DNA of 64,000 nucleotides from Hypericum androsaemum. Taxonomy: Eukaryota; Streptophyta; Magnoliopsida; Malpighiales; Hypericaceae. The notes under the pieces were generated by a model. The model saw nothing but the letters and a program-made list of their open reading frames with translations. It was not told where the DNA came from and did no database searches. Numbering within the stretch: position 1 is the first letter of the stretch; each line of letters starts with the position of its first letter. Of the stretch, positions 10,828-21,574 are shown in pieces. A program made the position numbers and the translations under genes. The stretch spans positions 14,940,475 to 15,004,474 of the forward strand of contig OZ023197.1 in NCBI GenBank assembly GCA_963995505.1, written 5' to 3'.

Positions 10828-12525
10828 CCTCCCTCTCTTTCTCTTTCGATTTTCGATGGACATTTTGGCCATCACGAGCTCATGATTCCCTCTTCCTCAT
10901 GCCATTGCCAATACTCTCCCTATATACCACATAACAACAGGGTTTCGTATGGTGTAATTATCAAAACAAACAACCTTAGTTGCTGTCTATAGCGTGGTAC
11001 CAAAACTTATTTGGAGACTCTTTAAGTGAGTTGATACTCTAAGAACCAAGTATTGTTGAAAGCGATTACATGAAAGCTACTCAATACCAAAAAAAAAATT
11101 TTAATTTAAATAAGAGGTAGCGAGTTTGAATCTTGAAATAACGTAAATACTTATTATGAAAATTTTGTCACCATTTAAAGAAACAACTTAAAGTACTTAT
11201 TAAGAGAAGTTTTTCACCATTTAAAGTGCATACCGACTCAAATCTAAATTAGTATCGATTAGTATAAAGAAATGAAAGCTACGGAAATTGATATATTCTT
11301 AGACGCATTTTCTCCATATGGTTCACATATTCTATTTAATTAGTAGCATTAAAATATTCGTCAGAAAAATGGTCCTTTTGTTTTTTGCCAACGCGAGATT
11401 CAGGGTTAATTTTCAGAATCTTGGAAGAATTAATTGATTCTCAAAATTTAAGTTAATTGATTAGTGGATTGTATATATTTATGAACAAGATCTAAAAAAA
11501 TAGTATTTATCTCTGCGTCGCTTATAATAGACATTATCTGTAATCTTTGATGTACTTTGGTGATCTTTTGGTAAAATACAACGTTTATTTATTTAAAAAA
11601 ATCTAAAAAAATACCGGAATTTTTTAGAAGCACTGCGAGATAATAACAATATTATTATTATTATGGAATATATTGGGTCGGTTAGGCTAATGTCTTTAGT
11701 TTTTTTAGTAAAAAATGGTTTCGACAAATTGAAATACCCCTGACTAACAAAAACTCGTTTACTCTACCTTTGTCTTAGATTAACATGCTCCGTAAGCTAT
11801 TATGGGTTTTCGCCCGCCCGCCCCCCACCCCCCGTCTTTCTCTTAAAAAAGAGGTAATTGCTGCTCTCTTTTTTTGCAACCATCTGGTATCATGAATCTT
11901 ATTAGATTAATTGATTGTTCGAGTCTAGTCGAATCACAAAGAACAGACTTAAGTTTTTGTTACTAAATTTTAATGCAATGACATTATAGTTCTCGAATTC
12001 AAAACCTGTAGTTGAGTTAGAACATAAATTACGGTGAGTTATTAGGCCAGTCTATTACCTTAATATTTTGTGTTGATATAAAATTTCTAATATAATATCA
12101 AAATAATTTGATCATGTACTTATTATTATTGTGCAACCTCATTTCACGGCACGAAAGACAACGTCAAGTTCGTGCGCACTCCAACTAGATGAGCTTGGTT
12201 TGAAAAGTGTGTTAGCAATACCACGTGGGTTATGGAATTATCGAGCCTTATTAGTAAGTACAAAAATTAACTTACTCATTGTGTTAAATTTTAAATTGGA
12301 GTTGAGATAAATAGTTTAGATTAGGTTAATACATCGACATCAATAATGCCACATATTGTCTTGTTGCAGCTGAAAACAGACATGTGATAAGAAGAATAAT
12401 TTGATTTAAGAGAGCTATATACTCCCATCTCCAAAAAGCCTCCCCATGTACCAGAGAGGCAAGGCAAGGCCAAGGGCTATAAGCTGAAGAAGAAGAAGAA
12501 GAAATTAATTCCTTCAACTTCAAGT
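10172..12525. other. Intergenic region before the HLH gene
   Basis: The first 100-150 bp continue the old minus-strand repeat interrupted by the copia insertion. The rest is AT-rich without a recognisable gene. It holds a (CT)n microsatellite at about 10793-10825 and a short C/G-rich run near 11812-11835. The last few hundred bases should contain the promoter and 5' leader of the HLH gene, including a GAAGAA run at about 12486-12502. Confidence 0.6.
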
Positions 12526-14048
12526 ATGGTTCCTAAGGACAACAAGAGAGCGGCTCTGCATGAGAAACTGCAAATCCTCCGCTCCGTTACCAACTCTCGC
12601 GCTGTAATGATATTCTCCTCTCTCTCTCTCTCTCTCTCTCTCTGCCCTCTCTCCCCTTTCTCTCTCTTTACATTGGCTTCAATTGTTTATCTCCTCCTAT
12701 TTCCTCGGATGTTCTCTATTCATCAATTTTCTATTGTATATAATACATATAGGCATTTTTTCTTCTTTGGTTTTCTTGTTGATGGAGTGTATCTATTCTT
12801 CAGCCAGTCTCCTGATCTTCCTAATTGCAATCCCCTCATCCTTTAGCAACCTACATGTATGTCGTTAATCATTACCAAATACTTAGATCAACGGGTGATA
12901 GTCGTTTTTACTTAATCAATATATCTCGAGTTCGAACTATTGAGAATGCAATAAGGTTAAATAATTATTAGTATAACTTGGACATTTTTGAAAAGACTTA
13001 TTTGATTCGAACCTAAATTAGTCAGGCCAGTGAATGCTATAAAGTTATCAACCAAAAACATATATCTCAGTAATCTTGATTTCATTGGAAGGGCTTGACA
13101 AGTTTTGTACATATTTAGAAGTTAGTGCATAATAATTTTTATTCAATTGTACTTTGACTAGCTTATAGTTAATTAAGCTAACACTTATATAATCATCAGG
13201 TAAACAATACGTCGATCATCGTGGACGCGACACAGTACATTGAAGAGCTCAAAGAGAAGGTTGAAAGATTGAACCATGACATTCATGATGCTGCCCCTCA
13301 AACTTCAACCCACCACAACCGCTTGCCTATGGTATGCATATATATGTTTTTTTATTCAGTCAGATTACATTTTTAAATATATAATTCGTGAATTTAATAT
13401 GTAATATTACTTGGTTCCTCTTGATCTTGATGATACAAATTAAGTTAATTTCCAACGTCCAGCCGAGATACATTTGCAGGAGATCAGTGTCAAGAAGTAC
13501 ATTTGGTGTAACTATTATATTGGAGCAATACAATTTTACCTATAAAAAAATTCCACCCGAGATTTTTCAGTTCGTTTTTTTTAACAACTTGGTTTAATGA
13601 AATATATTTCAAAGAGAGTTTATTTTGTTGCTACAATCTAGGGAAATATATAGAAGAAATAGTATTGATATGACGTTAATATTGGAAAATTGCAGGTTAC
13701 AGTGGAGACCCTAGAGAAGGGGTTCTTGATAAGTGTATACTTGGATCGGAGTTGTCCGGGGTTGCTCGTAGCCGTTTTGGAAGTTTTTGAGGAATTAGGC
13801 CTCACAGTGCTGGAAGCTAGGGTTTCTTGTACTGAAACTTTCCAGCTACAAGCCGTTGGTGGAGAGGTAAAAAGTAATTAATTATTATATCAAAGAAAAA
13901 CGTAGCCGGTTATTAACGAACACACTAACTAATTCATGTTTGTGAACTTTGGCAGAACGAAGAAGAAGATGACGGGATTGATGAGGAGGAAGTGAAACAG
14001 GCAGTTCTGCAAGCTATCAAGAATTGGAGCGATAGCGGTGAACAATAA
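12526..14048 (+). CDS. HLH-type transcription regulator with ACT-like C-terminal domain
   Basis: Four exons (12526-12603, 13200-13331, 13696-13866, 13956-14048) join in frame with GT-AG borders to give 157 residues. Residues 5-60 form a short helix-loop-helix (KRAALHEKLQILRS ... IIVDATQYIEELKEKVERL) without the full basic DNA-binding helix of classic bHLH proteins. Residues 71-127 look like an ACT-type dimerisation fold, and the C-terminus is acidic. It resembles the small Arabidopsis nuclear proteins At3g56220/At2g40435 as I remember them, so it probably acts by dimerising with other HLH factors. That role is inferred. Intron 1 carries a (TC)n microsatellite at 12616-12642. The next gene converges on it. 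The start is the first ATG that gives the conserved N-terminus. Confidence 0.88.
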
Positions 14049-15366
14049 TTGCCAAAATAAAATTAAATATTAAATATCTCTTGCAGGTCCAAATTAGTTC
14101 GAACCATTAATTTATCCTTTTTTTCTCCCACTATTAGCTAAATTAATCAAAAAGGGCAAACGGTGGTTAATCTTGTTTTGTAAGAAAAGTTGCTAAACAA
14201 GAGTGACAAAATGTCACCCCCCGCATATATGTTTTCCCGCAGACATTTTAATTTAGTATTATTCCCTTCTTCAATAAAAGGCGAAAGAATAGTCGCTTTG
14301 TGCTCACTGCGTGGCTGCCTATATTATTCCTTTGTTGTAGTAATGTTTCTACAGATGATTTTATAATTAGCCAAGGAAGCACAAATATGCTCCACTTAAT
14401 ATTACAAACGAAGGCATTTTTTTAAAAGGTAAATATTATTAATCGTCATGGTATATGTATCTTATTTAGTATATTATTTCTCTTGTCATATTAAAATGGA
14501 ATTGCGATTGTCGGCCTCGCCAAAACTCTACGACAAAAATAGAAAAAATTATGATAGGAAAAAAGTATCCCAATAAAAAAAACTATTTTAATGTTAAAAA
14601 TCGCAAAACAATAAGACAAGTCACCAAAAACTAATATCAATAATCAAACATAGCGCCTAGACACAAGCAAAAGCAAGACACGTACACAGACACCAAAGCA
14701 CCAAAAAAGCCAAGGCAATTGTATAATTAAAAAAGAGATCAACAGTCTCCATCTTGCATGAGAAACGCAATGGCAAAATGTTATGGAGAAAGGTTGACCT
14801 TAATTTTAATTACATCCTATTTACTCCATAGATAATCATATTTCTTCGGGAAAATCAAATTAGAAATATTGTTTAAAAGAAGGAAAAAGACTTATTGATA
14901 CGACCAGTTTTTTCTAGTGCAACGTCTCATGGCAACCGAACGGACCATATTTTTCAAAACATTGCAAAACCGCACCGTTTTAATTGAAAAAAAGAACGAA
15001 GTATCTTCCATTTTCAAGTTGAGGTGGCGCCTCTTCGAGATCGACAAGGTTTGTCACGGAATATTTCGACATGGATGAGTAGTTTAAGATGAAAGGTAAC
15101 AGAAATGTTGGATACAGTTCCAATAAGAGCACCACAATTTGTGAGCTAACGTTAAGAACATTAATAAACTTACATATTAATTATAAAATTGGTAATAGTA
15201 TACTGGTTTTGCATATTTACACAATACGATCGTGTGATTTTAAAATGTTCGATCAAATAATAGAGATTTTTCGAGTTGACACTATTTGAGTCAATTTTTT
15301 GGACAGAAATATTCCAGTATAAATAAGAAAAAATTAATTTTAAATTATTCGTTGAAACGAATACTA

Positions 15367-15413
<47 letters not shown>

Positions 15414-15736
15414 CATCTCTCTTACATTTGCCCCACTTCTTGTGAGCTAGATCTGTGCCTGGATAGATGAATGGCCCACGTCTCCAGAAATTATCTAATC
15501 TGCTGAGCCCAATATAATAGCCCATGGGCTGGCCCAACTAAGAGAAATCGGCTGTTTTGCTCACACGCATTCTTTATAGTAATAAAAAATTTAAATAGTC
15601 ATTCTTGTTATTATTAATTATGGTAAGTATACGACTCAATAAATTTGTATTATTCTAACATGATTAATTTATAAAAATTAACATTTCAATGGTGAGATTT
15701 ACCAAATAATAATATTAGCGTAGTCATCGATCAAAA
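14049..15736. other. Intergenic between convergent HLH and BTB genes
   Basis: AT-rich, with no coding similarity. It should hold the 3' ends of both neighbours. A (TA)n microsatellite of about 20 units lies at 15370-15411. Confidence 0.6.
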
Positions 15737-16693
15737 TCAAATTTGGTTGGTTCTATTCTTGGCATCGACGAAGAAAGCCCTGGTAATCTGTACAACCAAA
15801 TGCGGGTTCTTGTGTACAAAACTCTCGAACCCAGAAGAGAAAACTAATCCCTTCATATTCTTGGCAATGAAATCCAAGGCGGCCTCCCTCAACGATTGAT
15901 TGGAGCTCGAATCCGAGACCTCTAGTACGTCAAGGACGTTGGATGAGTCCAACGACTTGAGCATGTGTCTCTCGCAGAAGCTGACGAGGTAAGGGATCTC
16001 GTACTTGTCGGCTGCTGTGGTCAGAGCGTAGACATGCTTCTCCAGCCTGTCCAAGGGCAGGTCCCCGCTGTAGAGGAACTCCAGGAGGGATTCCAGCTCC
16101 TCGTGGTTTAGTTCGGGTAGAGTTATGGTGTCGTTTTCTGGAGCTGATTTGCAAGAGTCTGAGTCTAGCATGTTCTTGAATATTTCTGATCTTGCTGCCT
16201 ATGATCGATAAGAGTTCGTTCAAATGGTAAGAGTTCGAAGCAAAACGAAAGATTCGACAGCGCATAGAGGAATTAATTACCAGTAAGCTTCTGTGAGCAG
16301 AGAGGCAAGGTCCACCGTTACCGGGCTTGAGGTTGATGTCGGTGAGGATTCGGTCTTTGAACAAAGCAGCGAAGCCACCCAGGAAATTTATCTTCTCCTT
16401 AAGCTCATTCTCAGCTTCCTTCAAATTGCTCAAGAAAGTTTGGAGATTGGCAAGTGGCTGAGACTATAAATTGAAATTGGAAGAAAGCACATCAGTGTTA
16501 ATAACCAAAATTATTAATTAGACGTCTCGAGTTTGAGTTGGGGGCTTGCCTTGTAGGAAGTTGGCGAAGAAGAAACACCGTACTTGTTCATCAACGAGAC
16601 GACGCCTTTAGCTCCCTCGTAGCATGCGTCGCATATGGTATTCCTAGGAGGTTTATGAAGAGGAGACATCGAACGACAGATACAGCAATCCAT
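15737..16693 (-). CDS. BTB/POZ domain protein with Cys-rich N-terminus
   Basis: Three exons on the minus strand (16550-16693, 16281-16463, 15737-16198) join in phase 0 to give 262 residues. Exon 1 starts MDCCICRSM and has a second C-x2-C pair (CDACYEGAKG), a possible small zinc-binding site. The BTB fold spans about residues 80-190, with the motifs DINLKPG, LSAHRSLL, SEIFKNMLDSD and LLEFLYSGDLPLD. A BACK-like helical tail follows. BTB proteins of this sort usually serve as adaptors for CUL3 ubiquitin ligases, so that role is inferred. It matches my memory of At3g56230, the neighbour of the HLH gene in Arabidopsis. The first intron begins GC rather than GT (AAG|GCAAG). A long plus-strand frame at 16538-16981 is antisense to exon 1. 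Confidence 0.87.
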
Positions 16694-17732
16694 TTGATGA
16701 GTGACTTGGCGTCCCCCGAAAATGTTAACTATTTCTTAATAAAGCTAATTATAAAAAAACTAATTCTTAATAAAGCCGAAGCAGATGGAAGAGGAAGAAG
16801 ATGGACGGACTACAACGTAATATATGGGGTGGTCGAAAGAGATAGGCAGCCGAATTTTCCCACCAATAAGTTGGCCGTTAAAGCACCAACTTTTTGTCAA
16901 TTTATTAGTCCTAGCCAGAGCTGCCCCACCCATAATTGCCGAAATTTTTTAACTCCAGACGTGCATTATCTTTGCACATAAAGGGCTAATAAGTTTGGGC
17001 TAGTTGACCATTTTTTCGGCCTAAATTACCAAATACCTAGATTTTTTTACGTAGAATAATTTGTATTCAAATGTTTAGAAAGAGTAATAATTAAAATTTT
17101 ACCTGCCAAATTTTTACACATTAGTATTTTCATTGTTCAAACTCGGAGCCGATGGTTTCAATTGGTTGACATATCGAATGTACTGAAACATGGGGTCTAA
17201 AGGGATGAGACACGGTTAGGAAGGAATCAGAAAGTTAGGATGGAGAAAATGACTTTCCAACCTCAGGACAGCTTAGATAGTTGAAGCAACCACGTCACAT
17301 AACCTCTCTCACATACTTATTTAAAAAAAACCTCTCTCATAATATTAGTATTATTATTATTATTGTTACAAATGCATAATGTAACCACTTTCCCAAACAT
17401 ATTTAACAATACAGTTTTATAATTAAGCCAGGCTGGCCTGCGCTCCTAATCCACATTCCCTAATCATTGGATTGCTCGTTTGCCATGACTTATAGCCATT
17501 TTATATAAGCCCATTATACGAAAACTAATCAAATATTATTTTTCGAAACATAAAAAAAGCTAATTAATAACCATCTTGAATCGCCCTTTCCCCTATGAGA
17601 TCTGCAAATGTGCTCTCCAATTTTTTTAACATTTCTGTTGAAAATGGCAAATCATCACAACATTACACAATTCTCGGGTATTGATTAAACTAGAACAACT
17701 TTTAGCTCGGTTAAAAAAAATACACAGGGACA
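16694..17732. other. Intergenic upstream of the BTB gene
   Basis: No coding similarity was seen. The first hundred or so bases should hold the BTB promoter. The remainder is AT-rich, with several short A runs. Confidence 0.5.
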
Positions 17733-18092
17733 ACAGTAGAGGGGTTATATTCTAAGTTGCATTATTTTCATCTTCATCATCATCAGTAGCTACTTAACAC
17801 AAATACAGCGAAATGGAGATAGTCCTCTTCTCCTCTTCTATCAATTAGAAGGGGCCGAGGAAGCAGTGCTAATCTCATGTTTCTTCTCGTAGTAATGGTA
17901 GATGGCTGCCCCCGACAGGACCCCAAGTGTCAAGGCCTGAGCATGCATCCTGCCACCAGACAAATTAATTTTAATCACTTCAATTATTTTCAAAAAAAAG
18001 CAATTAAACTAAAAAATTAATTAATTAATAATGGCCCAAATGGTGGGTACCTAGCATGTATAAGTGGCTTAAGGGAAGGTTGGAAGAAATAT
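17733..18092 (-). pseudogene. Truncated duplicate of the HIG1-type gene (3' half only)
   Basis: This is a second copy of the 3' part of the gene at 19100-19607. It includes 3' flanking DNA, a full-length copy of the last exon (17841-17949, 109 bp, still open and ending in TGA), the last intron, and only the final two dozen bases of exon 2 (about 18060-18085). Similarity then stops at sequence that looks like the tail of a copia element. Without exon 1 and most of exon 2 it cannot encode the protein. The last exon differs by only a few substitutions, for example EKKHEIS for EKQHEIS. Confidence 0.85.
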
Positions 18093-18997
18093 GTCATACA
18101 AGTTCGGAAGTTGCTCGAGTTTGGGGACTGTTTCCAAGTGATTGAACAAATGGTAGTGAGAAAGTGTAGATGATCTTATTGATGGAGTGTATCTATAGTT
18201 CAAGGTGGAGCCAGTTGAGTCGATTGGTTTCGCAAGATCTCATGGTTCTCCAAAGAGCGGTATCTCGTCAAGTTGGAGTTTGTTGAAGTTTGGGTGGAGC
18301 TTCATGGTTCTTTTGTAAGAGATGATTTTCTCTCCAAGATGAAGATTGTTGAGAAGTGTCGAAAAAAGAAGCAAACGGTGGAAATTTGAGGTGGGCTAGC
18401 AGACGCTGCCCACTAGGGGCAGGTTGCAGATTTCCCGAATTCTGATGACTGTCCCTAGCGGCCGCTAGGTGGTGCTAACAACCTTTTTTTTTTGTTCGAA
18501 CTCTTATTTTTAGATTTCTAGGACGACCTAGATAGATTTCTTGATGTACAAGGATTTGTCATGTTATCTTAGGGTTATGTATGACTTTATGACTGCTCAT
18601 CAATAAAAAAATTTCTTTCTTCTCATAGACGTAGGCATTAGACCGAACTATCTAATCTCTCGTATCCGTGTTTTTGTTCACTATTGTTCTCCACAATTCC
18701 TATCAAATTCTCTAGTACAGTATTAGAGGTTGCAATCAAAAGCTCACTTAAAAATTTACTGTCACAAAGTTCAATGAAAAAATCGACGATAGCTTTCACA
18801 TTATGTGACTATATAATTGCAAATATTAGTTTGAATAAAAAAGGAATACAAAGTTTTGGTAGGATCTTTGAATATGTAGGACCAATAACGAACTATTTAA
18901 ACATTATCGTATTTTCAAATTTGAGTGCTAAACCAATTTATTAAGTGGACCCAATCGGTTGTTGACATAAAACAGGAAATACATAGGACTCCATAAT
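18093..18997 (+). mobile_element. copia-like fragment separating the two HIG1 copies
   Basis: The sequence up to 18346 ends in a purine-rich CAAGATGAAGAT tract. A TGTTGAG start at 18347 follows, and then an LTR-like stretch with the R/U5-type GACGTAGGCATTAGACCGAA block near 18628-18647, ending about 18719. A degraded TATTAGAG primer-site-like motif follows. No RT or gag is readable. The arrangement (internal tail, LTR, primer site) would fit two elements sharing an LTR or a rearranged copy. The call is tentative. Confidence 0.5.
18347..18719 (+). repeat. Probable copia LTR
   Basis: It starts TGTTGAG after a purine tract and ends near CTAGTACA before a TATTAGAGG motif like a worn initiator-tRNA primer site. 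No partner LTR is visible. Confidence 0.45.
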
Positions 18998-19099
18998 TAA
19001 CACCAGAGGCGTTACTAAGTTGCATAATTTTCATCATCATCATCATTGATAGCTGCTTAAAATAAAGACAGCGAAACGGAGATGATCCTCTCTCCTCTC

Positions 19100-19607
19100 T
19101 CAATTAGAAGTGGCCGAGGAAGCAGCGCTAATCTCATGTTGCTTCTCGTAGTAATGGTAGATGGCTGCCCCCGACAGGACCCCCAGTGTCAAGGCCTGAG
19201 CATGCATCCTGCCACACACAAGTTAATTTTAATTACTTAGTAGTACTTTTCCCCAAAGAAACTAAGAAATAAATTAATTAATAATGGCCCAGATGGTGGG
19301 TACCTAGCATGTATAAGCCTGAGACTTGGCTTAAGGGGAGTGTTTATCTGGGAATAGGCTAGTGACCCTCCAATTGCTGTTGCCCATAATGCTCCTATAA
19401 ATAAACAAATAAATTAATTAATCAGCACCCACCTCAAGTTCCATCGACCATAAGTTAAATAATAGATAAATGAGAGTTGGTCCAAGTGGTAAAAAATTAA
19501 AAAAAATTTTGAGTTAAAACTATACGAATGTGAAAGATATTATCGAAAAAATCGTTACCAATGCTGCCTAGCTTATGCTGTGAAACCCAGGACTGAATCG
19601 CCTCCAT
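19100..19607 (-). CDS. HIG1-domain (hypoxia-induced) small mitochondrial membrane protein
   Basis: Three minus-strand exons (19559-19607, 19304-19394, 19100-19208) give 82 residues. The HIG1 domain covers nearly the whole protein: SWVSQHKLGSIGALWATAIGGSLAYS is a first hydrophobic segment, and RLIHARMHAQALTLGVLSGAAIYHYYE holds the conserved R-x-x-HAR-x-HAQALTL signature and the second membrane segment. Family members sit in the inner mitochondrial membrane and associate with respiratory complexes. Plant copies are often hypoxia-responsive, so the role is inferred from family. Length and exon layout look normal. It is transcribed divergently from the sororin-like gene across about 550 bp. A partial duplicate lies just downstream. 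Confidence 0.87.
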
Positions 19608-20159
19608 ATTTCGAAGAAAATATCTATCTATCTATCTTTCAGCTAGCTGTATGACTTGGAAACTTGATGTAGGAGGTGGGGGGGAGTTTGTGAAGTTGGC
19701 AAGTGAAGCGTGGATGGTACTTATAGCGGAAGGAAGAGAGGAGGGATGGGGTTTAAGATTAAGATTAAAATTAAAATTAAAATTAAAATTAAATGTGTGC
19801 GGCTTCGGTTTCAAACATTGGCCCCACCCATGGTTTTGGTTATTGGTGGTGATAGTGCGCGCTTTTTGTTCTCTCTTTTTCAGTTGGGGAACGTTGGAAT
19901 TTCGTAAAAACCAGAGGCTCCTTGATTTTCTCATCCTGTGTCCGTACCGGTAAATACTAATAATACAGGGTTCATGCACTTTATTTTTTGGCATTAGTCT
20001 CAAACCACGTGACGTGAGTGTGAGGCCGCTCATTCTGTTGGCCAAAGGAGGTCTGGGCCGGGCCTATACGAACATGGGAAGGATAAGGGCCCAAGAAACG
20101 GTGGCGTGTATTTGGGGACTTGGATTTTCCCGCCATTCAACGAACTCCACCGACAGACG
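19608..20159. promoter_or_regulatory. Shared divergent promoter region (HIG1 / sororin)
   Basis: These 552 bp separate the two start codons on opposite strands. The region contains a hexamer microsatellite (ATTAAA)n at about 19757-19793 and a CACGTGACGTGAG stretch near 20006-20018, which includes a G-box-like CACGTG. Its regulatory function is inferred from position only. Confidence 0.5.
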
Positions 20160-21574
20160 ATGGAAGAAGCAGGAGGAGGAGGAGGCAGATCAACAACGGC
20201 GAAGAAGAGGAAGGCAATTCCACCCAAGAGGAAGAGGGACCCACTCTCCGATTGTACTAACGCCCCACCCTCCACGTCCGCCCCCTCTCCCATTCCCAAA
20301 CCCCCTACCGGTTAATTTAATTCCCTTGCTCTCTTTTTTTGCTTTGGGGGTTTTTTTTCTAGGGTTTGTGAATTCGAGTTTCCCTTTTCCGGAGAGGAGC
20401 TGGGGGGCTCGGGTTTTGTAGAGCTAATTTGGGAATCTGGTGGATTCTTGTGCAGTTGGGGCAGCGGGATCGGCTGATGACGTGGCCCCGACGGGGTCGG
20501 TGTACACGAGGAGGAAATGCGGGAGCAGGAGGTCGGCTTCGCTTGTTACTCGGTGAGCTTTCTTTCCCTCCGTTTTACCCCTTTTTTCGACGTGTTAGTT
20601 CGTACACGTGTTGCTCAGAGCGGGATTGGGTTTGTTCACATTGTTGCGGATTTGTTGCGACAATCACCCGAATCCCTACTCCCTTCCGGGGTGTGTGTGG
20701 GTCTCCATGCTTGTATAGTCTTAGCCAGCGAGGGTTCTTCTGTTGCTTATGTGTTCTAGATTGATCGTTCTTCTTTCGAGTTTTGTGCACCGGTCTTCTA
20801 TTGAGCGACTTGTGTTTTTCTCTGTTTACCTTTTGGCTGACTTCTCTTTTAACATGTTAGTTCATACACATTGTTGGGATTGGGTGTGGATGGACTTGGA
20901 CTTAGGCTTGGATTCGTTCACATTGCTGTCCAATTTGTGGTGACAATCACCCGAAATGGCTGTTCTCATTGCTCGCCCTTTAGGGGGGCTATCTGCTAGT
21001 ATAGTTTTAACCAGCCCGTTTTCTCCTGTTATTACATTCCTCCTGATCACTAGAAAAGGCTCTCCTGATTGATGATTGATTTTATTTTTTTCGAGTCTGT
21101 GCATTATCTTCATTCCATGATGTTATTCTCCTCAATTTTCTGTCATCACGATGCACCTTTAGATTGACAGAAGATGGAGGCGGAACCCTGTTCAAGTACT
21201 CTACTGAAGAAGACGCACCTCCTCCCTCTATGTTGTCCAAGTCCTTGACGGAGCCTCCTCGTAAAAAGGTTTGAGTTCCCTTCCAATTCCTGGTCTTGGC
21301 TCTCTGTTCTAGTCGTTTTTGCGCAGTCTTGGGCTTGCCCTTTTAATTCCTCTTCCCGAGTGAAGCAAAACACATGTGTTATGTACTAGTGTTGATTCTT
21401 CTGCCTGTAATGTGCCAAATAGTTGGATTAATCTGTTGGAATTTCTAGAGACTGCATCGGAGAACAAACGAGGAATTGCCACCAGATTTTATCCAGAAGC
21501 AAAAGGCTTATTTTGCAGAGATCGATGCATTTGAATTGCATGTGGAGGTGGCTTCATCTGATGAGCAGGACTAA
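20160..21574 (+). CDS. Sororin-like sister-chromatid cohesion factor
   Basis: Four exons (20160-20310, 20456-20552, 21163-21268, 21449-21574) join in frame to give 159 residues. The N-terminal half is Lys/Arg-, Pro- and Ser-rich and looks disordered. The C-terminus (FIQKQKAYFAEIDAFELHVE, then an acidic end) resembles the short sororin box of animal CDCA5, where a Phe/acidic helix ends in a leucine/valine-rich tail. Sororin protects cohesin by blocking WAPL at PDS5. The same role is inferred here. It matches my memory of the Arabidopsis orthologue At3g56250 and lies in the corresponding gene order. The low-complexity N-terminus makes the start less certain; this ATG is the first in the open frame after a stretch typical of a leader. 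Confidence 0.75.

Noticed and set aside
10669..10992. Frames with Leu-Ser or Arg-Glu repeats
   Set aside because: They are translations of the (CT)n microsatellite.
16538..16981. 147-codon plus-strand frame
   Set aside because: Antisense to exon 1 of the BTB gene and without similarity of its own.
20429..20943. Frames inside the sororin-like gene
   Set aside because: They lie in intron 2 or out of frame with the exons.
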